Shown: positions 43,401 through 51,853, counted from the stretch's first letter. The stretch: 64,000 nt of DNA from Occultella kanbiaonis (GCF_009708215.1 NZ_CP046175.1:4588001-4652000); one strand, 5' to 3'. Numbers and translations: made by a program. The notes: generated from the sequence alone by a model not told the origin.

Positions 43401-45178
43401 TGCACCTGCCCGCCACGGTGACCGGCGCGCTCCCAGCCGGGCAGACCGTGGGCGGCGACCTGCTCCTGCGACCCTCGACCACGCCGTCGGACCCGTTCAC
43501 GGTGACCGCACGGATCCGGAACACGTCGGGCACCACCGCAACCGGGGTGGAGGTTCGGGCCTACGCCCAACTCGGCTGGACCCTCGAGCCAGAGACGCCC
43601 GCACCCACCGAGCTCGCCGACGGCGAGGTGGCGGACGCCACCTTCATCGTCACCCCGACCGCCGGCGCCACACCGCGTTCGTACCCGGTGACCGGCCGGG
43701 TGCTGTTCAACGGGACCGGGAACCAGGTCCTCACGCCCGGCGCGATCACGGTGTTCGCAGCCACCGACGTGATCGAGTGTGTCTCCGACCGGAGGGCGCT
43801 GCCCGGCCCGGGCGCGAGCGCCACGATCAGCCTCACGCTGATGAACCGCGGGCCGATCGCCCGGACCGGGACGGCCACCCTCGGCCTGCCCTCCGGCTGG
43901 ACCGCGGAGCCGGCGGCTACGGACTGGTCCATCGAGGCCCGATCCCTCGCGGAACTGACGTTCACGGTCACCGCGACCAACGCCCCGCCCGGCAGCGGCG
44001 GCTCGGTCACCGTCAACCCGGGTGCCGGCATGGCGTCCACCTCGATCGCTTACACGGTCGCGGACCCCAACGACGTGATCATCGGCCCGGACGCACTGGG
44101 ATACTCGGAGGTCGGCAACTGGCTGGCGAGCAGCCTCGCCGGGCCGGACGGGTCGAGGTCGCGGTACAGCCCGGAGAGCCAGTACGGCGGCCAGGCGAAC
44201 TGGACACCGACGATCGCGACGGCCGGCACGTACGACGTGTCGATCTGGTACCCGACCAACAACCAGACCTCCGAGGACGTCCTCATCGAGGTGGCCAGCC
44301 CTGCCGGGGTGGACCCCCACCACATCAACCAGCAGGAGCTCGCGGGCCAGTGGCGCCTCATCGGGTCCTACGACCTGGCCCCGGGGGAACCCGCATCGGT
44401 AACGATGACAGCGATCTCCGGCCTGTACACCCGGGCCCACTCGGCGCGGTTCCGCCTTCAGGGGGCGCCGAACCCGCCCGGTGTCGAGGTGACCGGCGCG
44501 CCGGCCCACGTCGACGCGGCGACCGGCGCCGACCTCACGGTGACCGTGGCCGGTTCGGACACAGACTTCACCGGCGAGGCCGTGGTGCATCTGCCGGACG
44601 GGTGGGTGGTCGATCCGCCGTCGGCCCCGGTCGAGGTGGCGCAGGGAGAGAGCGTGGAGCTGACGTTCGCCGTGCAGCCGCCCGCCGACGCCCCCATCGA
44701 CACCGCCTTCGAGGGCACGGTGGTGGTCGCCGACGCGACGGATGCGTTCGCCGCCGTGATCGGGACGGCGCCGGACCCGCTGATCCTGGACAACCACTCC
44801 CCGGAGTACTCGGAGGAGGGCACCTGGACCTCGAGCAGCCTGGCGGGCTGGGACGGGCGAGCGTCCCGGTGGGCCCACGGCAGCAACGGCGGCCGCACCG
44901 GCAACTGGGTGCCGGCCCTCGCCGAGGGCGGACGCTACCTGGTGTCCGTCTGGTACGGCACGGACGCCAACACCACCCGCGCCGCGACCTATGACGTGGT
45001 GCAGTCCGACGGCACCACCGCCACGGTGCGGATCGACCAGCAGGAGCGCGCCAACACGTGGCGCACGATCGGCGCCTTCGACCTCGACCCGGCGACGGCG
45101 CACGTGCGGCTGCGCTGTGAACTGGCCGGGCACCACCGGCTGAACGGGGTGAGGTTCACGCCGGTGGTCGCGATCTGA
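40469..45178 (+). CDS. Large Tat-exported multidomain protein, probable glycan-active enzyme
   Basis: A 1569-residue exported protein. A twin-arginine signal (TTRRQAIGLLIGAGVLPAL) ends AAHA near residue 40. Residues about 45-340 look like a beta-sandwich. About 380-800 are helical and aromatic-rich (WWNRDKGFANIEADQNVRTS, SPLGGWVGDANTIVPVWDLL, DDMYYLWEVSDGIPEYPREL), as in alpha/alpha toroid hydrolases and lyases. Two NEW3-like Ig domains follow (about 1003-1197 and 1337-1434). Two similar C-terminal modules (about 1205-1330 and 1438-1569; GYSEVGNWLASSLAG and EYSEEGTWTSSSLAG) match the golvesin C-terminal-like pattern. The GTG has GGAGA upstream. I do not recognise the catalytic family. Its place in a sugar-acid locus suggests polysaccharide cleavage. 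Confidence 0.85.
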   Translation: MNEHTNGPFQTTRRQAIGLLIGAGVLPALTNVGFAGAAHADPLPRLSLNEPLRAVVKPNLSFEALTTISGRNHRITFHRATWDGPDGGRLGSIVRDTEVRSGSTWLAASGEPARFDEQWVVIAGDPTFLGGGNYYPSGTPHWLAIESLEQVGDTVVELTAGVADVLDLTIRWDVSGGLPQVQWSLTVHADDGYVVGYQANAVTEEDDVNEVLCGSQQHARVIGSATAIKAWELFAPMALVSRTVDGVPLTTGVSIPADVLDFEHERFIGPEDQPFAMSLRNESRQVQAIAYAPPGGLRSALTAGQSVGYAFGVVISAATLYETQTALSRTEYGFARYRSNIYDTSLTDTVHNIMDLVAIEPDGDDSVDFIPSVSGWWNRDKGFANIEADQNVRTSVASVLLSANLLASRPEAAGDFWQRRARPLLEHIISRRDIGHTPKAGFHNYSPLGGWVGDANTIVPVWDLLQGRSAGVHAIALETIWRKYQFQGRTPMNIPLSAYLFSGDEAWLAQAVEVGKWYARHNIDTPYTVNQGTSAFGYTYVKAWLELFVLYELTGDSELLAAAHREAKRYMGLFEVRPIPDTTITSPVGEPIDDMYYLWEVSDGIPEYPRELPITEEDVPAWMASTTGLTFEQLSTYLKTPGGGFTLNPIWAPFLLRLAQVTGDDFIRDMTHNMVVGRFTNYPGYYNRQFVTAPMRPEYPIEGPPGTSSIYFHHAPAQLGLAMDYLISEHETRSEGQIAFPSAFECVFVYFRYRTYGQAPGSFYGDDGVWPYFPKGIVQVSNPQLNWLTAASADAFYLSLTSESAGVENAQVTFDQELTGIDPSRTYDVEIRMDNGAPRSGRIVRGRLQARVTAHGITTIKIPGAGVLQPWQRLPETPDRAAVSYHFDDFDNSGGTTGDRVYGITLPRPDRSGYDVYIQSSAADGTDVRLDHRVAGGDWVQAPEKVYPYEWTIGVDDLTATFDYRVTVAGVARPDRSLHLPATVTGALPAGQTVGGDLLLRPSTTPSDPFTVTARIRNTSGTTATGVEVRAYAQLGWTLEPETPAPTELADGEVADATFIVTPTAGATPRSYPVTGRVLFNGTGNQVLTPGAITVFAATDVIECVSDRRALPGPGASATISLTLMNRGPIARTGTATLGLPSGWTAEPAATDWSIEARSLAELTFTVTATNAPPGSGGSVTVNPGAGMASTSIAYTVADPNDVIIGPDALGYSEVGNWLASSLAGPDGSRSRYSPESQYGGQANWTPTIATAGTYDVSIWYPTNNQTSEDVLIEVASPAGVDPHHINQQELAGQWRLIGSYDLAPGEPASVTMTAISGLYTRAHSARFRLQGAPNPPGVEVTGAPAHVDAATGADLTVTVAGSDTDFTGEAVVHLPDGWVVDPPSAPVEVAQGESVELTFAVQPPADAPIDTAFEGTVVVADATDAFAAVIGTAPDPLILDNHSPEYSEEGTWTSSSLAGWDGRASRWAHGSNGGRTGNWVPALAEGGRYLVSVWYGTDANTTRAATYDVVQSDGTTATVRIDQQERANTWRTIGAFDLDPATAHVRLRCELAGHHRLNGVRFTPVVAI

Positions 45179-45195
45179 GCGAGCGCGAGTCGCGG

Positions 45196-45230
45196 GCCTC
45201 GACGGCGGGCTCCTCACCCACCGTCGAGGC
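45196..45230. terminator. Bidirectional hairpin between convergent genes
   Basis: Perfect 10-bp arms GCCTCGACGG and CCGTCGAGGC with a 15-base loop, 17 bp past the stop of the large secreted protein and overlapping the last codons of the DUF5107 gene. Confidence 0.6.
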
Positions 45231-47106
45231 TCGAGGACATGCGGAAGTCGTAGTGGGCGGGCAACGGCTCGTCGGTGCCGACGAGACGCTGGAACTCGTC
45301 CCACAACCGGTCAAGGCCGAGGTCGCCCTCGCGCAGGTCCGGCAGCACGAGCGGCGTCTCGAGCAGTCGTGCGGCACCGGCGGCATCGCCGACCCGGATC
45401 AGCGCGAGGCACTCGAGGAAGGTCACGCGCGGTTGTGCCCTCGCGTCGTCGGAGAGTCCGTCGAGCAGGCCGAACGCCTCCTCGGCCTGGGATTCCTCCA
45501 GCAACGCGGTGAGCGTCTCGATCGCCAGCCCGGTCCGGCTCCGGTCGAGCTCGTGCGCACGGACCAGGTCACGTGCGCGGGAGGCCCCGTCCGGTGCGGT
45601 CAACGCGAGCGCGCGCCAGGCGTCGGGCGAAGCGTGCGCGTCCGCCGAGGACCGCCAGTGCTCGCGGGCGCGCTCGGTGTCCCCGGCGGCATGCATGGCA
45701 TGGCCCAGGAGCAGGTCCCGGAGCCAGCCCGGCTCGGCCGCCGCCAGGTGCGCCTGCCACTGCGGACCGATTGCGGCGCCTCGCTGCAGCGCCGGACTGA
45801 CCGCACCGGTCCTGGCCAGGTCGAGCCACGCCTGCTGTTCGGCGCCCAGGACCTCCGGGTCGAACGGGGTCGCGGGATCGAAGCCACGGTGGCCTGCCGC
45901 CACCTCCAGCGCACCCCAACCCAACGCCTCGACACCACCGCGCAACGGGTGCTCGTCAACACCCGTCCGCTCGAGCGCGGTCAGGCGCGCGTGGGCCCGG
46001 TCCAGCGTCTCCTCGTCGACGGTGGCCCGGGCGGCCGCGGCGACGACCTCGTCCCAGTCACGGTTCCCACCGTCGATGCGGATGGGTCGGTAGCTCTCGG
46101 TGAACCGCCAGGACTCCCCCGCCGGCAGCCGGAGGTGCTCGAGCTGGGTCCGGGCCAGCCCGGCCTGGATCTCGGCGTACGACTTCCGCTCCGACAGCCA
46201 CTTCTGCCAGGTCAGGCCACCTGGACTGCCGCCCCAGGTGAACACCTTGCGGCCCACGAGCCGTGACGTGGACGCCTGGCCCAGGCCGAGGCCGTCGCCG
46301 TCGACCGCAGCTATCCACGGGTGCTCGCCGGAGGTGATGCAGAAGTAGTCGGCGCTACCCGCGTGCCGCGCGGGCCAGCTCACGTCGACGCCGTCCCGGA
46401 CGGGGAAGCGCACCTCACTCAGGCTGCTGGCATACCCGAAGTGGAGCGCACGGTCGGCGGCCACGACGACTCGGGTGTCCTCGCTCTGCGGCACGGCGAT
46501 GTTGCTCCACCAGTAGACCGGGAGGTCCGCATCCGTGGGGTTCTCGATGAGGACGTGCGTGAACAGGGAGTCCGAACCGTCCGGCAGCCAGGCGTCCAGT
46601 CGCCAGGTGACCCCGAGGAGCCGCTCGTACGACCACATCCGAAGCACACCGTCGCCGACGATCCCCGCGGCGACAGGTTCGGCGGTAAGCCCCCAGTGGC
46701 CGGTGGTGCCGAGATTCCACTCGACACCACCGGCGAACCAGGCGTTGCGCAGGGCGAGGTTGGCGAACTGGATCGCGTCGGGCAGGTGGAGTACCTCACG
46801 TTGGGTGTCGAGGTCGACGAGGCTGAGCAGGCGGCCGCCCTGGTCGAGGCTGAACGTGGCCCGCAGGCGCCCGTTGTCCAGCACCGCGACACGCTGCTGC
46901 GTGTCCTGGATGTCGCGTCCGTAGGCGTCCTGGTACCGGTACGGAAGGACCGTCGGGCGGCGCTCGAGGTGGGCCGCGCCGACGCCGAGGACCTGCTCCT
47001 CCGCCGGGGTGGGCCGCCGCCCGCCACCGCCGTCGAGGATGAGTTCACCGTCCGTCCCGAGCCGGGACATCGGGAGGACGGCGGTGGTGATGGCGACGTT
47101 GCTCAT
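45214..47106 (-). CDS. DUF5107 domain protein
   Basis: A 630-residue protein with a galactose-mutarotase-like beta-sandwich (about 50-340) in the DUF5107 pattern: LPYRYQDAYGRDIQDTQQRV, NGRLRATFSLDQGGRLLSLVD, NAWFAGGVEWNLGTTGHWGL, VYWWSNIAVPQSEDTRVVV and KVFTWGGSPGGLTWQKWLSE. The remainder (about 360-630) is helical and TPR-like. No signal peptide is seen, so it acts in the cytosol. Relatives sit in carbohydrate loci and are suspected glycoside-active or sugar-binding proteins. It converges on the large secreted protein gene, which fits a shared glycan role. Confidence 0.85.
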   Translation of the reverse strand: MSNVAITTAVLPMSRLGTDGELILDGGGGRRPTPAEEQVLGVGAAHLERRPTVLPYRYQDAYGRDIQDTQQRVAVLDNGRLRATFSLDQGGRLLSLVDLDTQREVLHLPDAIQFANLALRNAWFAGGVEWNLGTTGHWGLTAEPVAAGIVGDGVLRMWSYERLLGVTWRLDAWLPDGSDSLFTHVLIENPTDADLPVYWWSNIAVPQSEDTRVVVAADRALHFGYASSLSEVRFPVRDGVDVSWPARHAGSADYFCITSGEHPWIAAVDGDGLGLGQASTSRLVGRKVFTWGGSPGGLTWQKWLSERKSYAEIQAGLARTQLEHLRLPAGESWRFTESYRPIRIDGGNRDWDEVVAAAARATVDEETLDRAHARLTALERTGVDEHPLRGGVEALGWGALEVAAGHRGFDPATPFDPEVLGAEQQAWLDLARTGAVSPALQRGAAIGPQWQAHLAAAEPGWLRDLLLGHAMHAAGDTERAREHWRSSADAHASPDAWRALALTAPDGASRARDLVRAHELDRSRTGLAIETLTALLEESQAEEAFGLLDGLSDDARAQPRVTFLECLALIRVGDAAGAARLLETPLVLPDLREGDLGLDRLWDEFQRLVGTDEPLPAHYDFRMSSSLDGG

Positions 47107-47174
47107 ACGGCCCTTTGCTGACGGAGTTCACTGGTGACCAGAGGGTATCCGTGCGCGGCGTGAGCGGCCGTGCT

Positions 47175-49019
47175 TCACGCGAGTGCGGGGCTGATGGCGA
47201 CAGCACCGGAGGACCCGACCAGGTCGGCGTATCGGCCGCCCCGGGCGAGCAGCCCGGCGTGGTCGCCGGACTCCACGATCCGTCCGTGATCGACGACCGC
47301 GATCTGGTCGGCGTCGCGCACGGTGGAGAGCCGGTGCGCGATCGTGATGGTGGTGCGGCCGGCGCTGACCACGTCCAGGGCGGCCTGCACGGCCCGTTCG
47401 GTCTCGTTGTCGAGCGCGCTGGTGGCCTCGTCGAGGACGAGCACCCGGGGATCGCGCAGCAACGTGCGGGCGATCGCCAGCCGCTGCTTCTCGCCACCGG
47501 AGAACCGGTAGCCGCGAGCGCCGACGAGGGTGTCGTAGCCGTCCGGCAGTGCCGCGATCAGGTCATGGACCTGGGCCGCACGGGCGGCCGCCTCGATCTC
47601 GGCGTCGGTGGCCTCGGGCTTGGCGTAGCGCAGATTCTCCCTGATGGTGGTGTGCAGCAGGTAGGTCTCCTGGGAGACCACCCCGACCACGCCGGACAGG
47701 TCCTGCAGGGTCATGTCCCGCAGGTCGACGCCGTCGATGGTGACACGGCCGGCCGTCGGGTCGTGCAGGCGTGAGATCAGTGCCGCGATCGTGGACTTGC
47801 CCGAGCCGGACTCGCCCACGAGGGCGAGGCTGCTACCGGCCGGCACGGCCAGGGTGACGCCGTCGACCGCCGGCCGATCGCCGTCGGGGTAGGTGAAGCT
47901 CACGCCCTCGAGCGCGACTGCACCACCGCCGTCGGCCGGCCGGACCGGCTCGGCCGGATCGTCGATGGTGACCGGCAGGTCCAAATACTCGAAGATCCTG
48001 CTGAACAGGGCCATCGAGCTCGTCACCTGGACGCCGACGTTGAGGACTCCCATCAGCGGGCGGAACAGTCCCGCCTGCAGGCTCACGAACGCCACCAGGG
48101 TACCGATGGTCATGCCGCCGGAGGTGGCCGGCAGGCCCGCGGCGAGGTAGAGGAGCGCGGGGATCGCGGCGAAGATGATGCTCATCGTGGCCATCCGCCA
48201 GCGGCCGGCGAGCTGGGCGCGGACCTCCAGGTCCAGCAGCCCCTCGGAGGAGTCGGAGAATTTGGCGGTCAGCGAAGGACCGGCGCCGAGGGTCTTGCCG
48301 AGCAGAACCCCGCTGACGGACAGCGACTCCTCGACCTGGCCGTGCAGGTTCGCGAGCGCACGCTGGCGCTTGGCGGTCACCTCGCGGCGCATCGTGGCGA
48401 CCTTGCGGGTCAGCCAGATCGCCGGCGGGAGCACGATCAGGGAGAGCAGGGACAGCTGCCAGCTGAGCGCGACCATGGCGATCGCCGTACCGACGGCGGT
48501 GGTCACGTTCGAGGCGATCGACGTCGCCGCCGTGGTCACCACGGACTGCATGGCACTGATGTCATGGGTGAGTCGGGACTGCACCTCGCCGCCGCGGGTG
48601 CGCTTGAAGAAGTCGAGGGACTGGCGCTGCAGGTGCGCGAACACGTCGGTGCGCAACCGGTGCATCACACGCTGGCCGATGACGGTGGAGATCCAGGTCT
48701 GGAACACGCCGAGGACCGAGGTCACGACGGTGACGCCGAGCATCGCGCCGACGAGGACGAGGAGCAGGGGGACGTCCTGGTTCGGGATCGCCTCGTCGAT
48801 GAGGTGCCGGGTCAGGAACGGGGTGGCGAGCCCGATGGCGGAGGTCGCGACGATCAGTGCGACCACGGCACTCAGCCGGGCTCGGTAGGGCGCGAACAGT
48901 GCGCCGATGCGGCGCAGGCTCACGGGGTGGGACTCGAGCTGGGCTCGGTCCTTGGGATCGGGACGGGTGGCGCCATCGCGGCCACGGGGGCTCTCTGGGT
49001 TCATGGCGAAGTCGGCCAT
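47175..49019 (-). CDS. ABC exporter, fused permease and ATPase (multidrug/lipid type)
   Basis: A 614-residue half-transporter. The six-helix exporter domain (about 35-330) begins LFAPYRARLSAVVALIVATS and includes FFKRTRGGEVQSRLTHDISA. The nucleotide-binding domain has Walker A GESGSGKST, signature FSGGEKQR and Walker B VLVLDEATSALD. It probably works as a homodimer, exporting a drug, lipid or peptide. A second ATG 15 bases downstream is a possible start. It is divergent from a MarR gene whose palindromic operator lies between them, so it is likely induced by the MarR ligand. Confidence 0.92.
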   Translation of the reverse strand: MADFAMNPESPRGRDGATRPDPKDRAQLESHPVSLRRIGALFAPYRARLSAVVALIVATSAIGLATPFLTRHLIDEAIPNQDVPLLLVLVGAMLGVTVVTSVLGVFQTWISTVIGQRVMHRLRTDVFAHLQRQSLDFFKRTRGGEVQSRLTHDISAMQSVVTTAATSIASNVTTAVGTAIAMVALSWQLSLLSLIVLPPAIWLTRKVATMRREVTAKRQRALANLHGQVEESLSVSGVLLGKTLGAGPSLTAKFSDSSEGLLDLEVRAQLAGRWRMATMSIIFAAIPALLYLAAGLPATSGGMTIGTLVAFVSLQAGLFRPLMGVLNVGVQVTSSMALFSRIFEYLDLPVTIDDPAEPVRPADGGGAVALEGVSFTYPDGDRPAVDGVTLAVPAGSSLALVGESGSGKSTIAALISRLHDPTAGRVTIDGVDLRDMTLQDLSGVVGVVSQETYLLHTTIRENLRYAKPEATDAEIEAAARAAQVHDLIAALPDGYDTLVGARGYRFSGGEKQRLAIARTLLRDPRVLVLDEATSALDNETERAVQAALDVVSAGRTTITIAHRLSTVRDADQIAVVDHGRIVESGDHAGLLARGGRYADLVGSSGAVAISPALA

Positions 49020-49053
49020 AGGGACATCACTTCTCTCTGTCTAGGTCATGTAC

Positions 49054-49075
49054 TGAGGTTACCTCATTATGAGGT
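49054..49075. promoter_or_regulatory. MarR-type operator: three overlapping half-sites
   Basis: TGAGGT-T-ACCTCA (49054-49066) overlaps ACCTCAT-T-ATGAGGT (49061-49075). Both are perfect palindromes that share the middle ACCTCA half-site. It lies in the 81-bp gap between the divergent exporter and MarR genes. Confidence 0.85.
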
Positions 49076-49100
49076 TGGCGTCAATAGTAGGCTCCGGAGC

Positions 49101-49544
49101 GTGACGAACCCCCGGGGGCGTGAGCCCGAGCGAGCGCCCGAGAGCGACCCCAGTGATCTGCTCACGCACGCGACCCGCGCCCTGCGGCGCCGGTGGGCGG
49201 CATCGCTCGAGCCCTGGGGACTGGCCCCGCACGAGGCCCGGGCGCTGCGGGTGATCAGTGACAGCGACGGCGCCCGGCTGTCCGACATCGCCGCGCACCT
49301 GCGGATAGCGCCACGCTCGGCCACCGAGGTCGTCGATGCCCTCCAGGAGAAGTCGCTCGTGGAACGGATGCCGGACCCCACGGACCGGCGCGCCGTGCTC
49401 GCGGTCCCCACAGACACGGGCCGGGCCCTCGCCGAGGAGATCGGCGCGGCCCGGCTGCAGGTCTCGCGGGACTATTTCTCCCGGCTCGAACCCCAGGAGC
49501 AGGACCAACTCGCCGCCCTGCTGCACCGGCTCATCGCCGACTGA
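49101..49544 (+). CDS. MarR family transcriptional regulator
   Basis: A 147-residue winged-helix regulator: LLTHATRALRRRWAASLEPW, then the recognition region RLSDIAAHLRIAPRSATEVV and the wing MPDPTDRRAVLAVPTDTGRA with the conserved Asp-Arg pair. GTG is preceded by CGGAG. It probably represses itself and the divergent ABC exporter through the adjacent triple half-site and releases DNA when a drug or phenolic ligand binds. Confidence 0.92.
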   Translation: MTNPRGREPERAPESDPSDLLTHATRALRRRWAASLEPWGLAPHEARALRVISDSDGARLSDIAAHLRIAPRSATEVVDALQEKSLVERMPDPTDRRAVLAVPTDTGRALAEEIGAARLQVSRDYFSRLEPQEQDQLAALLHRLIAD

Positions 49545-49564
49545 GACCGGCGCACGTCGGACCG

Positions 49565-50380
49565 ATGGACATCGCCCGAGCGCTCGAGGACGACCAGCTG
49601 ATCTCGATCGGCGACTACCTGCGACTCCCACCCACCGAGCGCCCGATCCTGCTGCAGTGCGCCGGCACCCTCCGCACCGGGCAACCGTGTCAGGGCCTCG
49701 TCTTCGCGCGGGCACTGACCAGTCGCGTGCTGGCGCCGCACTTCGCCTCGCGCAACCATGGCCCCGGCTGCGACGAGGCCGCCCTCGAGCACAGGTCCAC
49801 CGACATCGACGAAGCGACGCGGACCCCTCAGGCAACGTCATCGACCCAGATCATCGAGCTCATGCCGACCACACCGGAGCCGACCACCCGCGCCGCGGCC
49901 CGTCGCCGCACTGCGACACCGGGACGCGACAGCCGGGCGCATCGCCACGAGGTCCCGGGCCTCGGTGGCGAACGTCGGGCCACGTTGCGCGCTGCCCTGC
50001 GCATCCTCCTCGGCCGTGGCTTCCGCGACGGCGCCCACATCCGATGGGCCGGAACCGAGGTCGACGCAGCCCGGTTCTTCGTCCACCTGGACAGCGTCGA
50101 CCCGAGCGAACCAAGGGTCCGTGGGTACTGGGGACTCGTGGACCGCGCCGAGTTCTTCCGCCGCACCGGCGCGGTCCACCTGCACTCGCGTACCGGGGCC
50201 CTGGTGGTGATCCACCGCGACATCGCCGACGAGGCCCTCGCCGTCCACGGCGATCTCTCCGCGCTCCATGGGCAGTATGTCCTGGCGGTCTCGCTCGTCC
50301 GGACCTCCGCGGCCGGCAGACCCTACGTGCTGGTCACCGACGCCTCCGCCCTCGCCACCTGGTCACCGCCCGCAACGTAG
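49565..50380 (+). CDS. Hypothetical protein with Cys/His cluster
   Basis: A 271-residue soluble protein of unknown function. The N-terminal 80 residues carry LLQCAGTLRTGQPCQG, then HFASRNHGPGCDE and EH, a C-x8-C...H-x5-H-x4-C pattern that could bind zinc. A polar, Thr- and Arg-rich linker (about 90-135) leads to a compact C-terminal domain of alternating strands (ALRILLGRGFRDGAHIRWAG, ARFFVHLDSVDP, LHSRTGALVVIHRDIADEAL, GQYVLAVSLVRT). It begins 21 bp after the MarR stop and may be co-transcribed. No family is recognised. Confidence 0.62.
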   Translation: MDIARALEDDQLISIGDYLRLPPTERPILLQCAGTLRTGQPCQGLVFARALTSRVLAPHFASRNHGPGCDEAALEHRSTDIDEATRTPQATSSTQIIELMPTTPEPTTRAAARRRTATPGRDSRAHRHEVPGLGGERRATLRAALRILLGRGFRDGAHIRWAGTEVDAARFFVHLDSVDPSEPRVRGYWGLVDRAEFFRRTGAVHLHSRTGALVVIHRDIADEALAVHGDLSALHGQYVLAVSLVRTSAAGRPYVLVTDASALATWSPPAT

Positions 50381-50433
50381 CGGCGCCCTGTCGCGTCACC
50401 CACCGTGAAGCCGGCCGCGCGCGGCTGGTCCGG

Positions 50434-51267
50434 TCACGCCGGGGTGACCGCGGCCCGAGCGGGCCGCGCACCTACGGCCGGGACCACCAGCAGGACCACC
50501 GCCGTGACCAGTACCGTCGCAGCGAAGATCGGGCCACCGGTGGGCGCGGTGAACGGCAACAGCGACAGCGAGACATTCCCGGCGTAGTGCATCACGACGG
50601 CCGACGGGACCCCGCCGAGCAGCCGCTCGCTGATGAACCAGTACGTCAGCGACATCGGGACCATGCAGGCGAGGAAGCCCACCGCTTCCACGGCCCCGAG
50701 GCTCGACTGCGAGGTCCCGGGGAGCAGGAACAGCGGCACGTGCCAGAGTGCCCAGATTGTGCCCAGCACTGCGGCGGTGGCGATCGGTGAGAACCGTGCG
50801 CGCAACCTCGGCTGGACGTAGCCGCGCCAGCCGAACTCCTCCGAGAGCGGACCGGCCATGGTGGCGATCAGGAGGAACGGAAGCAGGTCGGAGCCGGCGA
50901 AGGCAGCGGTGACGTCGGCCATCCCGATCGCCGGCGCACCGAACAGCGGTCCGAGCGCGCCGGCCAGCACGGCAGGCGCAGCCCCCAGGCCGATCGCGGC
51001 GGGCAGCCAGAGCGCGAGCCGCCCGGCCCGCGCCACGCGTGGGCTCCGCACGCCGCGGAGCCGGTAGATCAGTGCGGCCAGGCTGGGCCCGAAGCCACCG
51101 ATCGCGTAGAACACGAAGACGGCCGGGCTCGAAAGGTCGCCGCCGAGCAACACGGCGACCAGCCAGGACCCCCAGCTCAGGGCGAAGGTCAGGGCGAGGA
51201 AGCCGCCCACGCGGCGATCGGGGGGTGCGAAGGTCGTGGCGGCCGGTGCGGTGGCGATCGTGCTCAT
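50434..51267 (-). CDS. CPBP family intramembrane glutamic endopeptidase
   Basis: A 277-residue membrane protein with about eight hydrophobic segments and the Abi/CAAX-protease signature: EEFGWRGYVQPRL (catalytic Glu-Glu and Arg), IWALWHVPLF (His) and VVMHYAGNVSL (His, Asn). Members process prenylated or membrane-inserted substrates or act in bacteriocin immunity; the substrate is unknown. The ATG giving MSTIATAPAATTF is chosen because longer readings add only a short unsupported leader. It is the last accessory gene before ispF. Confidence 0.9.
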   Translation of the reverse strand: MSTIATAPAATTFAPPDRRVGGFLALTFALSWGSWLVAVLLGGDLSSPAVFVFYAIGGFGPSLAALIYRLRGVRSPRVARAGRLALWLPAAIGLGAAPAVLAGALGPLFGAPAIGMADVTAAFAGSDLLPFLLIATMAGPLSEEFGWRGYVQPRLRARFSPIATAAVLGTIWALWHVPLFLLPGTSQSSLGAVEAVGFLACMVPMSLTYWFISERLLGGVPSAVVMHYAGNVSLSLLPFTAPTGGPIFAATVLVTAVVLLVVPAVGARPARAAVTPA

Positions 51268-51370
51268 GGGGACCAGCCAACCGGCTCCGGTGGCATCCAC
51301 CCAGGGTGCTTCCACCCGGAGTGCCCACGGGTGCTGGCCCTACCCCGCCAGCCCCGAGCAGGAGTGGGGG

Positions 51371-51853
51371 TCAGCCCGCTGCGATGACGAGAGCCGTCGC
51401 GATCGCGGCGATCCCCTCGCCGCGACCGGTGAGCCCGAGCCCGTCCGTGGTGGTGGCGCTGACCGTGACGGGAGCTCCGGCCGCCGCCGACAACGCCGCC
51501 TCCGCCTGCCCGCGCAGGCCGGCCAGCTTGGGCCGGTTCCCGATCACCTGGATCGCGATGTTGCCGATCTCGAAGCCGGCGGCGCGCACCCGCGCGCCGG
51601 CCTCGCCCAGCAGCCGGAGGCCCGAGGCGCCCGCCCATTCGGGCTCGGCGGTGCCGAAGTTGGAGCCGAGGTCGCCGAGCCCGGCGGCGCTGAACAGTGC
51701 GTCGGCGGCGGCGTGGGCGGCGACGTCCCCGTCGGAGTGGCCGGCCAGCGCCACCTCGTCGGGGAAGGTGAGCCCGGCCAGCGCGAGCCCGGTCCGGCCG
51801 TCCTCGGCGAACGCGTGAACGTCCACGCCGATCCCGGTGCGCGGCACTCTCAT
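51371..51853 (-). CDS. ispF: 2-C-methyl-D-erythritol 2,4-cyclodiphosphate synthase
   Basis: A 160-residue trimeric enzyme of the MEP isoprenoid pathway. Metal ligands are Asp and His in GIGVDVHAF and His in [27 protein letters not shown] and [17 protein letters not shown] are further signatures. It makes MEcPP with release of CMP. ATG overlaps the ispD stop by 4 bp, so the pair is coupled. Confidence 0.96.
   Translation of the reverse strand: MRVPRTGIGVDVHAFAEDGRTGLALAGLTFPDEVALAGHSDGDVAAHAAADALFSAAGLGDLGSNFGTAEPEWAGASGLRLLGEAGARVRAAGFEIGNIAIQVIGNRPKLAGLRGQAEAALSAAAGAPVTVSATTTDGLGLTGRGEGIAAIATALVIAAG

Noticed and set aside
42224-45304. Long minus-strand open frame opposite the large exported protein
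   Set aside because: Same cause: low-complexity composition and no domains, whereas the plus frame has a signal peptide and recognisable modules.
26096-51370. Prophage or integrative element between ispF and cysS
   Set aside because: No integrase, transposase, phage structural or conjugation genes and no attachment-site repeat next to a tRNA were seen.
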